DNA of 22,524 nt. Source: a virus. A program made the translations under genes and the position numbers. Positions 13,831 to 21,166 of this stretch are shown one piece after another. Positions within the stretch are counted from its first letter, which is position 1. Every line of letters starts with the position of its first letter. The stretch is from IMG/VR virus record IMGVR_UViG_3300037492_000334, positions 1-22,524 of that record; one strand, given 5' to 3'. The notes beneath the pieces were generated by a model. That model was not told the DNA's origin, did not search any database, and saw only the letters and a program-made list of their open reading frames with translations.

Positions 13831-13860
13831 CCCTCAGCGTGTTGTGGTTGGTGCTGAGGG
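13831..13860 (-). promoter_or_regulatory. Hairpin in the major capsid leader, overlapping the ribosome binding site
   Basis: Read on the minus strand, CCCTCAGC (13860-13853) pairs perfectly with GCTGAGGG (13838-13831) across a 14-base loop. The downstream arm runs into GCTGAGGGAG, the Shine-Dalgarno region of the capsid gene (ATG 13818). It could modulate translation or mark an RNA processing site. It has no T-tract and is not a terminator. The remaining bases up to 13906 hold the dispersed motif GGGGCTTGGGG (13858-13868). Confidence 0.5.
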
Positions 13861-13906
13861 GCTTGGGGGACGCTGTCGCAACGGCTCGGGGACCGCTTGG
13901 CGCTTT

Positions 13907-14365
13907 TCAGTTCTTGGGGGCGGGTTGGGTGGAGAAGACCATGCCGGCGGCGACTTTGGCCACGTTGTCGCCCAGCTTGTGAAACTGGGCCGGGTCCCCG
14001 GCGGGGGACTTCTTGCCGGCCGGCGGCTCGGCGGCGTGGCCCGAGGAAAGCGGCGTCGCTTCCCCGCGGTTGACGGCGGCGAGGCGTGTCTTGAGGTCGG
14101 CGTTTTCCGCGGCCATGTCGGCGGCGAATTTCAGCGCGGCCTGTTCGAAGGTGAGGCCGGCGGCGAAGTAGGTGGCGGCTTTCTCGCCGAAGGCGTCGCA
14201 GAAGCGGCGAAACTCGTCTCGGACGTCGGCGAGTGCGGCGCTCAAGGCGGGCTCGGCGGCCGGCTCGGCCTCTTCGGCCGGGGCCTCGTCGGGTGCGGGT
14301 TCGGCCACGGGCGGCGTCGCCTGGTCTTCCGGCGGGGTGACTGCGTTCGGGTCTTCGGTGGGCAT
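13907..14365 (-). CDS. Scaffolding protein from an internal in-frame start (lambda Nu3-like arrangement)
   Basis: Within the protease gene, codon 204 is ATG at 14365. It is preceded by a perfect AGGAGG (14379-14374 on the minus strand) at the ideal distance of eight bases. That is the strongest Shine-Dalgarno I see in the late operon, and inside a coding sequence it has no other obvious purpose. It would yield a 152-residue protein starting MPTEDPNAVTPPEDQ, containing the acidic linker and the helical scaffold but no protease. In lambda, Nu3 arises in the same way within gene C. The initiation is inferred from sequence only. Confidence 0.7.
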   Translation of the reverse strand: MPTEDPNAVTPPEDQATPPVAEPAPDEAPAEEAEPAAEPALSAALADVRDEFRRFCDAFGEKAATYFAAGLTFEQAALKFAADMAAENADLKTRLAAVNRGEATPLSSGHAAEPPAGKKSPAGDPAQFHKLGDNVAKVAAGMVFSTQPAPKN

Positions 14366-14974
14366 TTCGGTTGCCTCCTGGTTGTCGGTAAAGGTCACGG
14401 TCGTATCGTGCGGCTGGGCCGCGGCGAATTGTGCGGAGGTGTTGGAGTCGACCCCATGCGGACATAGGGCGATTGCGCGGAGGGGCCATTGCCGGACGAT
14501 TACCCCCGGGCCCTCGAAGGTGTAGCCGTTCACCTTGGCGCTGACTCCCTCGGCAAGCTGTTCGAGCTTGACGCCCTCTCCGTTGAAGTCGATCGAAGCC
14601 TGGTACGGCACTCCGGCGCGGCCGCGCGTGAGAATCTCGGCGGCCCGGTCGTCGGCGCGGACCGGGACCAGGTTTCCCCGGGCGGTGACGGCGCCGTCCC
14701 CGGCGGTGATCTTGTCGGCGAAACCGATGATGTCGCGCGGGTCGTGGAGGTAATCGAGGGGGATGATCTGCTTGTCAACGCGCATTCCCTGGAGGTCGTG
14801 AACGATCCGCCCGAAATACCAGTGTTCGGCCGGCTGGTCGGTGCGGGCGGTGATCTCGACGGCGACGGCCTTACCCGGCTCGATCGGCGTGGGGCCGTCG
14901 GCCTGGTCGACGAAAAGGAAACGGGCCTCCGCGCGGAATTGCAGGGCGGCGGCCGGTATGGTCTTGGTGGTCAT
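13907..14974 (-). CDS. Prohead protease fused to scaffolding domain
   Basis: The 355-residue protein starts with ATG 14974 overlapping the portal stop by ATGA. Residues about 1-195 are a capsid maturation protease: IIPLDYLHDPRDIIGFADKI carries the likely catalytic His (H77), and VPYQASIDFNGEG carries the likely Ser (S127), then QWPLRAIALCPHGVDSNTS. Residues 200-245 are acid and Pro-rich, and 240-300 a helical, Ala/Glu-rich scaffold (LADVRDEFRRFCDAFGEKAA). The family cuts the scaffold and then the capsid protein during head maturation. A third catalytic residue is not assigned. Fusion of protease and scaffold in one gene is known in HK97-fold phages; here an internal start probably also makes free scaffold. 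Confidence 0.85.
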   Translation of the reverse strand: MTTKTIPAAALQFRAEARFLFVDQADGPTPIEPGKAVAVEITARTDQPAEHWYFGRIVHDLQGMRVDKQIIPLDYLHDPRDIIGFADKITAGDGAVTARGNLVPVRADDRAAEILTRGRAGVPYQASIDFNGEGVKLEQLAEGVSAKVNGYTFEGPGVIVRQWPLRAIALCPHGVDSNTSAQFAAAQPHDTTVTFTDNQEATEMPTEDPNAVTPPEDQATPPVAEPAPDEAPAEEAEPAAEPALSAALADVRDEFRRFCDAFGEKAATYFAAGLTFEQAALKFAADMAAENADLKTRLAAVNRGEATPLSSGHAAEPPAGKKSPAGDPAQFHKLGDNVAKVAAGMVFSTQPAPKN

Positions 14975-16461
14975 CGGGCGGGCCCTCCGGGCTGGTCCTG
15001 TTCGTCGGGCGGCGGGAAGTCCGGCCGCGGCGGTCCGGCCGGCTGTTGTACGGTGCTGGGTATCCCGCGCTCGGCCAGATACTTTTCTTCCGCCTCTAGT
15101 TCGTCGGCCACGTCGAAGAAGTCCGTTCCCCGGCTCTGGCAGATTCGTTGCCGGCTGGTGACGCGCAGGCCCAAGGCTTCGGTCTCGGCCTTGATCTCCT
15201 TAAGTGGGTCGATCCAGGGGACCGCGGCGGGTTGCCACTCCCAGGTGATTTGCTCGGGGCTCACCCCGGCGGGCAGGCGGAATTCCCCGTCGGCGATGGC
15301 AAGGCCGAGGCGCCAGCGGGTCAAGCGGTTCAGCAGATAGCGGTTGTCGCGGCGCTTCGCCTCGGCGCTCTGCTCGTACTGGAGAAGGGCCTGGCGGCTC
15401 CCCGAGTAGTTGGTGAAGTTCTCGGCGTAGAAGCTGTAGGGGATGTCCAGGCCCTTTAGGGCAAGGGCGATGGTCTGGCCCATGAAGGCTTGGAATTCGG
15501 CCGCCGGGCTGGCCGATTCGAGAAACTTAGCATCGTCGCCGGGGTCCAGGTCCAGGTGGATCGGGCCGGCGCCGAAGTCGACGGCGTACTTGGTTTCGGT
15601 GTCGCCGTCTTCGTTGACTTCTTCCTCGGTCTCCAAAATTCCGGCCGCCGCGGCCGTCTGGCGGAAGGTGACCAGGGCGAAAAGTTGGGTGACCTTGGCC
15701 TTGGCGAGGGCGTAGTCGAGGGCCTCGTAGGCGTCGCGGAAGGTGTTGATAGCCGCGGCCAGCGGGCTCACCCCGCGGATTTGATCCCACCTATCGAAGT
15801 AGCCGTGAAGGTAGGCGTTTTCTGCCGGGACCCATCGCTCCCAGGTAAACGTATTGGCCACGGTCCCCCGCTTGTGGACGGCGTAGCGGATCGCGCGCCC
15901 CTCGGGCGTGGCGTCGACCCCGTGCAACATGCCGCGCGGAGCGGTCGACCCGCCGTAAGCGGCTTTGTCGAGCGGGTTCTGGATGCGGTCGCCCTCGATC
16001 CCCTGGACCCGTCCGTCGGCGATCTGCACCACCAGGCCGTCGCCGTCGACGGTCCGGCTTGCTTCGGCGAGGCGCAGCCAGCGGTAGAGGTCGTGCCGGC
16101 CGGATACCTCGAAGTTCTGGGGGTCGGCCCATTTCTCGACCCATGCTTCGAGGCCGCGGTTGAAGGCGCGGTCGGGCGTGTTGCCGCGTATCGAGAAGGT
16201 GGCCACGTAATCCAGGTGCTTGCGAATTCCCCACCCGGCAAGGGCGAAGTTGCGGCGGATTTCCCGCGCGGCGGTAATCAGGGCGCGACGGTCGGCCCTG
16301 TTGAGCTCGAGGTCTTCGGATTGCAGTAGGGAGGGCGGGGCCTTCCGGCGCGTCGTGGTCTGGGCCGCGTCGTAGCGGAATTGCCGGAGGGCGTTCCCGA
16401 CGCGGGCAAAGAACCCGGCCGGCTTCGCGTGTCCGTTTCCGTTGGCCTGGGTGCGGCTCAT
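14971..16461 (-). CDS. Portal protein (lambda-type, phage_portal_2)
   Basis: The 496-residue protein starts with ATG 16461 overlapping the gpW-like stop by ATGA. Landmarks of the lambda gpB family are: RALITAAREIRRNFALAGWG (early helices), then WADPQNFEVSGRHDLYRWLR and SRTVDGDGLVVQIADGRVQG. Next come the wing/clip region with VEGDRIQNPLDK-type residues and YFDRWDQIRGVSPLAAAINT, and the stem helix region ALDYALAKAKVTQLFALVTF. Near the C-terminus it has LDIPYSFYAENFTNYSGSRQ. The last 40 residues are Pro-rich. It forms the dodecameric DNA channel at a unique capsid vertex. Length fits the family. Confidence 0.95.
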   Translation of the reverse strand: MSRTQANGNGHAKPAGFFARVGNALRQFRYDAAQTTTRRKAPPSLLQSEDLELNRADRRALITAAREIRRNFALAGWGIRKHLDYVATFSIRGNTPDRAFNRGLEAWVEKWADPQNFEVSGRHDLYRWLRLAEASRTVDGDGLVVQIADGRVQGIEGDRIQNPLDKAAYGGSTAPRGMLHGVDATPEGRAIRYAVHKRGTVANTFTWERWVPAENAYLHGYFDRWDQIRGVSPLAAAINTFRDAYEALDYALAKAKVTQLFALVTFRQTAAAAGILETEEEVNEDGDTETKYAVDFGAGPIHLDLDPGDDAKFLESASPAAEFQAFMGQTIALALKGLDIPYSFYAENFTNYSGSRQALLQYEQSAEAKRRDNRYLLNRLTRWRLGLAIADGEFRLPAGVSPEQITWEWQPAAVPWIDPLKEIKAETEALGLRVTSRQRICQSRGTDFFDVADELEAEEKYLAERGIPSTVQQPAGPPRPDFPPPDEQDQPGGPAR

Positions 16462-16661
16462 AGGTTCCCCAGGACGATCGAGGATGCTGTTGGCCTGGTC
16501 CCTGCGGCGCGGGCGGCCCGGCGCTCGAAGAGGGCAAGCTCTTGCAGCGCTTGGGCCCGATCGAAGTCCGTCTTGAGGCCGTCAACGGTTACGCTCACAA
16601 TGCCGGCCCCTGTGGCGAGGGCCGTCTGTAGCGCTACTACCATCTCGGCATCGGTTGCCAT
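16458..16661 (-). CDS. gpW-like head-tail joining protein
   Basis: The 67-residue product starts MATDAEMVVALQTALATGAG, followed by IVSVTVDGLKTDFDRAQAL, a helix-strand pattern, and ends with a helix ELALFERRAARAAGTRP and a short tail. This is the size and topology of lambda gpW (68 residues). Lambda also has gpW immediately before the portal gene, as here. It joins the DNA-filled head to the tail connector and helps the head become competent for tail attachment. The ATGA overlap with the portal gene and the small size together make it a firm assignment. Confidence 0.85.
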   Translation of the reverse strand: MATDAEMVVALQTALATGAGIVSVTVDGLKTDFDRAQALQELALFERRAARAAGTRPTASSIVLGNL

Positions 16662-16688
16662 CGGCGGCGGGCCCCGTAGTGAAAAGCG

Positions 16689-16718
16689 GGGGAGGCCGAC
16701 CCGAAGGCCGGCCTCCCC
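16689..16718 (-). terminator. Very stable UUCG-loop hairpin, probable terminator or attenuator
   Basis: On the minus strand, GGGGAGGCCGGCC and GGTCGGCCTCCCC form a 13-bp stem with one G-U pair, closed by a TTCG tetraloop. CGCTTTTC follows, a moderate T-tract. It lies in the 145-bp gap between the zinc-ribbon gene and the gpW-like gene. As a terminator it would cut the late operon in two, so it may be leaky, antiterminated, or a processing site. The rest of this gap holds two copies of GGGAAAGAA (about 16780-16800) and one GGGGCTTGGGG copy (16727-16737). Confidence 0.65.
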
Positions 16719-16806
16719 AGGGCGATCCCCAAGCCCCGGACTATCGCAGCATGACGGCGCGGGGCTGTGGCGTACTACGGGGAAAGAAGGGAAAGAAGGG
16801 ACTGAG

Positions 16807-17088
16807 TCACTTTTTTCCGGTGAGGAGAAACTCCCGATCGGTGCGGAATTGGCCGCATGACAGGCACTTGGTGCGCCGCCAGACTATCAGATTGTAGGGC
16901 TGGCCCTGGTGCAGGCCGGCGCTTTCCTGGCGCACGGCGTTTCCGACGCGCTCGCGGTCTGTGCTCCCGCATTGCGGGCAGCGCGTGAGCGGTGCGTCGA
17001 CGGTCGGGCGCGGGGCGTTCTTGCTTCCCGGCGGCCTGCCGATCGGCTTGGCGTCGGGCTGGTGCTTCGGTTGGGGCTGGGTGGTCAT
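16807..17088 (-). CDS. Zinc-ribbon protein with an AT-hook-like motif
   Basis: A 93-residue protein with ATG 17088 and AAGGAAG three bases upstream. Residues 17-23 are GRPPGSK, an AT-hook-like DNA minor-groove motif. A zinc ribbon follows with CPQC (C37, C40) and CLSC (C75, C78), with about 35 residues between the knuckles. The tail KCLSCGQFRTDREFLLTGKK is basic. It sits between the large terminase and the gpW-like gene, where a DNA-binding protein might help packaging or regulate late genes; Mu Com is a known zinc-ribbon translational activator in phage, but I cannot tell DNA from RNA binding here. Confidence 0.75.
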   Translation of the reverse strand: MTTQPQPKHQPDAKPIGRPPGSKNAPRPTVDAPLTRCPQCGSTDRERVGNAVRQESAGLHQGQPYNLIVWRRTKCLSCGQFRTDREFLLTGKK

Positions 17089-17112
17089 GGCTTCCTTTTC
17101 GATCTGGCGGGG

Positions 17113-19170
17113 CTAGGCTTTGAGCGGTTGTACCCGGCGGCGGCGGGCCTGGGTAACGGTGCGTTGTCGCGGGGCGTGCTGGGCAATGCTGATTCCCTCG
17201 ATCGAGGCGGCCACGGTGGCCCCGACGGCGCAGTCGAGCCAGTGGTTATCGCGGTTGGGCCTGGCTCGCCACTCCAAGACGGTGCGGCGGCTCCCTTCGA
17301 CGCGGACCGGTTCCTCGGCCGTCAAATGGTCGGCAAGAAGGCGGTGGTCCTTTGCCTTGCAGAGGGCGAGGCAACCGGGGTCCGGGTAGGGCACGGCCAA
17401 TCGGCCATGAAAATACGTTTTCCACCAGTTCGTATCGTAGACGACGTGGCGTATTTGGCGTTTCTCGCCGACGTTGGGCACCCTCCAATTTAGGCCGATG
17501 ATTTCCCCGGGGTGGCGCTTGTGCTCTGCGAAGGGCCGGGAGTTGGCCCCGACAAAAGCCCCGTGGCTGGGCAGCAATAGGGCGGCGTGGGCGCTGTGCC
17601 GGCAGAACCGATAGACAACGTCTGTCGCGGCTCCCCAGTTCGCGTCAATCAAGCATCGTCGGATTCTGGCCGGGTCCCCGTTCTCGCGCGGCCACTCTTG
17701 GCCGAGAAGTTTGTCTGTCAGTCGCTCCATTCCGGCGAAGAGCGCGGCCTCAACGCCGGCCTTCGGGAATTCTCGGGAGAGGGTCCGGCGTGATTCCCTC
17801 AGCAGGAAGTAGGCGCGGCGCTGGTCGGGGTAGGTCCCGTAGTCGACCACCTGGCCGGCGCCGGTCTGTTCCCAGCCGATGACCACCCAATACAACACCT
17901 CTTTGTGGAGGTCGATAAAGGCCGTCAAGACCGTGGCTTGGTCCGGGACCACCCCGCGCTTGATGGCGGTCTGCTTGGCGGCGATCCGCTCGGCCGGCAA
18001 GAGGTCTTCCGTTTCGACTTCGGGGAGGGGCTCGTTTTGATATTCCGCGGCGAAGGCGCGGGGGTCGCGGAAGTGCAGGTCCATCGCGTATTGAACGGCC
18101 GAAAGCTGGTCCGAGTTGAACCGCTCCGCCCATGCGACGATTGCGCCGGCGTCCATGTCGGCCCGGTGCTGGCGGTAGAAGTCGGTGGCGGCGCTCCCGT
18201 CGCCGTCGGCCTGGAGGTCTTCGGCCCGGATGGTGGCGTACTGGTCCCATAGGGCCGTGGCGGCGGGGAAGGAATAGACCAGCTTTGTACGCTCGCCCTG
18301 CCAGTCGGGATGGAGCTTGCGGTCGAGAATCTTGTCAGCCATATCATCGGGCCGGATGATCGTTGCGCAGAGGATGCCGGCGATTTTCTTCCCCGGGCCG
18401 GCCATGCCAAGAACGTCGCCGGCCAGAATGGCCTCGCGCCGTCGGCTTTGGAGTTCGGAATAGGCCGACTCTGTTGTCTGGGGATCGTCCAAGATGACCA
18501 GGGAAGGCCGAGTGATCGACCCGTCGGGGCGCTTGTGCCTCTGCCCTCGGATTGCTCCGCCCTCAAGGCCGGTCGCGGTGACGATCGAGGCGGATGCGCT
18601 CGAGCCGGCGATCGTCGGGAAGACGATCTTGTCGGCCGTCCATTCGATCCGTGTGGGCCTGCCCTGGTAGGTCTGGCCTGAGGCGCGGTTGTTGATTCGC
18701 TCCAAGGCGCGGACCGGAAAGACGGCCTCGGGGAAGTCCGCCAGTAGTTGCTCGTTGGTTTCAATCTCGGTCTTGAGGCTGGCCAGCATGGCCTCGCCCC
18801 GGGCGGCGGTGGCGCCGATCAGGGCGACAAAGGCACAATGGCCGTAGAGCACGGCCCAGAGGCAGGCGTATTCCGAGAGCGTGGTCTTTCCCGATCCGCG
18901 CGGCATGGCCACGGCAAACAGTCCGCCCGTCAACGTGGCGCGTTCGATTTTGCGTATCACTTTCAAGTGGTCCGTCGACCAGGCCAGCGTGAAGGCGTGG
19001 CAAAAGTAGGTCTCACAGAAGCGGCGAAAGCTCTTGCGGCAAGCGGCCCTACGGGCCGGGTCGGCCATTGGCGGGATGGCGCCGATGTCGCGCGCGGCGG
19101 CGGACAGAAAGCTCTGCCGGGTCGCGGTCTGGAGTCGGTGGGCGCGATATGTCGCCTTGGGTCGGATCAC
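17113..19170 (-). CDS. Terminase large subunit (GpA family)
   Basis: A 685-residue DNA-packaging motor. The start is GTG 19170, overlapping the small subunit stop as GTGA. Walker A is MPRGSGKT at 89-96, with the nucleotide-binding Lys K95. Walker B is SLVILDDPQT at 223-232, with D228 and D229 where DE is common. The C-terminal nuclease has D420 (FIDLHKE), D509 (LIDANWG) and D641/D646 (RDNHWLDC), fitting an RNase H-type fold. DNHWLDCAVGA is the GpA family ending. It cleaves and translocates concatemeric DNA into the prohead in complex with the small subunit and portal. GpA, gpW-like and lambda-type portal together mark a lambda-like packaging module, probably with cos ends by analogy. Confidence 0.95.
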   Translation of the reverse strand: MIRPKATYRAHRLQTATRQSFLSAAARDIGAIPPMADPARRAACRKSFRRFCETYFCHAFTLAWSTDHLKVIRKIERATLTGGLFAVAMPRGSGKTTLSEYACLWAVLYGHCAFVALIGATAARGEAMLASLKTEIETNEQLLADFPEAVFPVRALERINNRASGQTYQGRPTRIEWTADKIVFPTIAGSSASASIVTATGLEGGAIRGQRHKRPDGSITRPSLVILDDPQTTESAYSELQSRRREAILAGDVLGMAGPGKKIAGILCATIIRPDDMADKILDRKLHPDWQGERTKLVYSFPAATALWDQYATIRAEDLQADGDGSAATDFYRQHRADMDAGAIVAWAERFNSDQLSAVQYAMDLHFRDPRAFAAEYQNEPLPEVETEDLLPAERIAAKQTAIKRGVVPDQATVLTAFIDLHKEVLYWVVIGWEQTGAGQVVDYGTYPDQRRAYFLLRESRRTLSREFPKAGVEAALFAGMERLTDKLLGQEWPRENGDPARIRRCLIDANWGAATDVVYRFCRHSAHAALLLPSHGAFVGANSRPFAEHKRHPGEIIGLNWRVPNVGEKRQIRHVVYDTNWWKTYFHGRLAVPYPDPGCLALCKAKDHRLLADHLTAEEPVRVEGSRRTVLEWRARPNRDNHWLDCAVGATVAASIEGISIAQHAPRQRTVTQARRRRVQPLKA

Positions 19171-19667
19171 TTGGCATGGTTGGCCGGTTCTTCGAGGCGT
19201 CCCCGTAGGTTTACGATTTCGAGCGCTGCCAGTCGGGCCAGTTCGGGGAGGGTCTCCCCTTCGCGGCCGAGGTCGAGGCCGGCAAGGTGGGCGCGGGCCG
19301 CGGCGGCCTCCCGGTCGGCGGCGGTGGGCTCGGCGTGTCCGGTCTCTGCCGGCTGGGCCTGGTCTCGGCGGTAGAGGTCGAGAAGTTTGGAAAGTTCCTT
19401 CTGGGCAGCCAAGGCCGTCTTCGTGTCTTGCACGGCCAGAGCGCGGCGGTAAAGGTCGCGGTAGCGGGTGATGGCGGCCCCGGTCTCGCGGTTGCGGTCG
19501 GTCCGGGCGGCAAGGGTGATCCGGCGGCGGGCTTCGGCGATGGCCTTGTCCACGTGGGCCGGCTCGATCTTGAGGGCCTCGGTCGCGGTCGTCCGAATGT
19601 CTGCGGTCGTGATACCTGAGACCAAAAGCAAGACCAGTTTATCGGCGGCGCCGTCGGGTAGGGTCAT
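19167..19667 (-). CDS. Terminase small subunit (tentative)
   Basis: ATG 19667 overlaps the PLD-like stop as ATGA, so I prefer it to the longer reading from 19691. The 166-residue product has an N-terminal helical region: LPDGAADKLVLLLVSGITTA, then DIRTTATEALKIEPAHVDKA with a helix-turn-helix look. A long central helix pair follows, TGAAITRYRDLYRRALAVQD and TKTALAAQKELSKLLDLYRR, typical of small-subunit oligomerisation. It ends with a charged helix. The role would be recognition of the packaging site and stimulation of the large subunit. Its ATGA overlap and position leave little alternative, but the fold is not proven. Confidence 0.78.
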   Translation of the reverse strand: MTLPDGAADKLVLLLVSGITTADIRTTATEALKIEPAHVDKAIAEARRRITLAARTDRNRETGAAITRYRDLYRRALAVQDTKTALAAQKELSKLLDLYRRDQAQPAETGHAEPTAADREAAAARAHLAGLDLGREGETLPELARLAALEIVNLRGRLEEPANHAK

Positions 19668-20344
19668 CTGGCGAAAGCCTCCTCCATCCATGCCGTATGG
19701 AAGGCGTAGAGGCCCGGGTCCCTGGTCAAGGTGACCTGTTCCGTGGTCGAGTGGCTCCGCAAGTTGGCCGAGGATTCGGAAACGATCTGGCCGTCGGGGC
19801 CTCCAAGGTCCAGCGCGATGATCTTGCAGTGGTTCTGCATCGCAAGGAGGCGGTGACCGCGGGCCCCGAGTTCGGTACGGGCATACTCGAAGCGGCCCGG
19901 GTCGTTTGCCTTGTCGTAGACGGACACAATGAAATGCACCCGGCCCAGTTGGCCGGCGTCCGAAAGTCGCAAGAGGTCTTGGAGGTTTTCCCGGTTGTAG
20001 GAGAGGGTTGCGATCCAGAGGGCAACGGCGGGCCGGGCGGCAAGGGCCAGAATTGCGGGGACCAGGTCCCAGGAACGGTAGCTGCCGGCAACGACCAGGT
20101 GGTAGCTTTCCCCCGGATCGGGCAAGCGTTCAAGCTGGGCCTGTGCTCGTTTGGCCATCAATAGGCTCTTGTAGCTGTGCCTGGTCGCGGTGCGGGTGTA
20201 CTTTCCGCCCTCCACCCCGATCGGCTTCTCAATCGGCCGGACGTCCGGGTCGCCGAGAATGTCCAGCAGGAGGGCCCGGCCGGCCTGGTCTGACGTTGGA
20301 CCGCCCAGAATGTCGGCGATGAGTGGGTCGGCGTCGTCAGGCAT
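19664..20344 (-). CDS. Single-HKD phospholipase D-like protein
   Basis: The reading frame begins at 20416, but I chose ATG 20344, which gives MPDDADPLIADILGG; the 24 residues before it are unlike the rest. In 226 residues there is one HKD-type motif: H172-x-K174-x4-D179 (NHCKIIALD), followed by SSANLRSHSTTEQV, matching the SxN-type second part of PLD active sites. The section before it (SYHLVVAGSYRSWDLVPAIL, ALWIATLSYNRENLQDLLRL) looks like the alpha/beta core. Such proteins act as dimers, forming one active site from two HKD motifs; nuclease activity is known in the Nuc class. It is directly upstream of, and coupled to, the terminase pair. A role in DNA end processing or anti-defence is open. 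Confidence 0.8.
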   Translation of the reverse strand: MPDDADPLIADILGGPTSDQAGRALLLDILGDPDVRPIEKPIGVEGGKYTRTATRHSYKSLLMAKRAQAQLERLPDPGESYHLVVAGSYRSWDLVPAILALAARPAVALWIATLSYNRENLQDLLRLSDAGQLGRVHFIVSVYDKANDPGRFEYARTELGARGHRLLAMQNHCKIIALDLGGPDGQIVSESSANLRSHSTTEQVTLTRDPGLYAFHTAWMEEAFAR

Positions 20345-20494
20345 GGTCAAGCGGTCGCGGTGGGTGAAAGAAAGTCTGTGCGGTCGGATGATGGCCGGCG
20401 GAGCAAAGAAGAACAAAAGGCGTAGGGAGGACCCGTTAGCGGCTGGGTTTGCTGCGTGACCCCTCTGTTGGTTTTTCGTTCAGCAGCGCGCGCT

Positions 20495-20516
20495 TTTTCG
20501 CGTCAACCCGCGAAAA
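20495..20516. promoter_or_regulatory. Palindrome TTTTCGCG-N6-CGCGAAAA, candidate operator
   Basis: A perfect 8-bp inverted repeat with a six-base spacer in the 191-bp gap between the 169-residue methyltransferase and the PLD-like gene. The spacer on the minus strand holds part of TTGACG, a -35-like box, but no convincing -10 box follows. No T-tract supports a terminator. The AT-rich arms in GC-rich DNA favour a protein-binding site. Confidence 0.45.
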
Positions 20517-20535
20517 TATCGAGGATCGGGGGGGT

Positions 20536-21045
20536 TCATGCTGTGTTCGGTTTGCGTGCCACTCCCCAGCAATCGACCCCGTTTGCGTCGTAGCCTATCG
20601 TGAGCGCTTCGAGGCCGGCCCACTCGAAGAGCGCGGCCATACCATCGGGCAGGATGCGCCAGCAGTCGATCGGGTAGCGGTGCTGCGCAAAGGTCCAAGG
20701 TGCAATGATGATCGCGTGTCCGTCTGGCTTGACGATTGAGGCAAGGCTGGCGATCCACTCCCAAGGTCGGCCGACGTGCTCAAGGCATTGGCCACTGATG
20801 ACCAGGTCGAAGCGGCTGGGGCATGGGGACGGATACCAGGGGCCGTGCTTTGGAACGACGTGGTCGACGTTGGGGCCTTCGGCTACGTCGATCCCGCAAT
20901 AGTACAGGTGCCGTTCGATGCACAGTTCCCGGTGAGTGCGTTGGCTGTGGTAAGCCATTGCGCCCACGTCTGCGACTGTCGACCCGGGCGCAAGGCCGAG
21001 GCCGTCGAGCAGTTCGCCCATCTTGGCAAAGGATGAAGCGTGCAT
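20536..21045 (-). CDS. Class I SAM-dependent methyltransferase
   Basis: I chose ATG 21045 because GGAAAGGA lies seven bases upstream; a TTG at 21078 has no comparable site. The 169-residue product has motif I TVADVGAMAY at 23-32, an acidic strand-2 end (YYCGIDVAEG, D53), motif IV FDLVISGQCLEHVGRPWEW, and a C-terminal GHAIIIAPWTFAQHRYPIDC with CWRILPDGM. That last set is typical of phage and glycan-locus methyltransferases that act on sugars. It stands between the GT2-methyltransferase fusion and the packaging genes. The substrate is not known; a surface or virion glycan is a guess. Confidence 0.82.
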   Translation of the reverse strand: MHASSFAKMGELLDGLGLAPGSTVADVGAMAYHSQRTHRELCIERHLYYCGIDVAEGPNVDHVVPKHGPWYPSPCPSRFDLVISGQCLEHVGRPWEWIASLASIVKPDGHAIIIAPWTFAQHRYPIDCWRILPDGMAALFEWAGLEALTIGYDANGVDCWGVARKPNTA

Positions 21046-21166
21046 GGCTATATCCTTTCCTTTCAAGTACGCCCACAATTGTCTCGGTCATCGCGGGAAA
21101 CTGGGTTCCTACCGGACAAACGTTGTTCGGCGGCGCCTTCCGATGTCTGGGTATGGGTTTGTGAAG

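Noticed and set aside
12281-13857. Long plus-strand ORFs opposite capsid and cement genes (293 and 430 codons)
   Set aside because: GC-rich antisense frames; their protein is Gly/Arg-rich without motifs and the minus-strand genes are convincing.
13700-14467. 255-codon plus-strand ORF rich in Gly and Val
   Set aside because: Mirror of the Ala/Pro-rich scaffold coding sequence; no start signal or domain.
16780-16800. GGGAAAGAA repeats as a quadruplex or CRISPR-like element
   Set aside because: Only three G-tracts and two short copies; too little for either.
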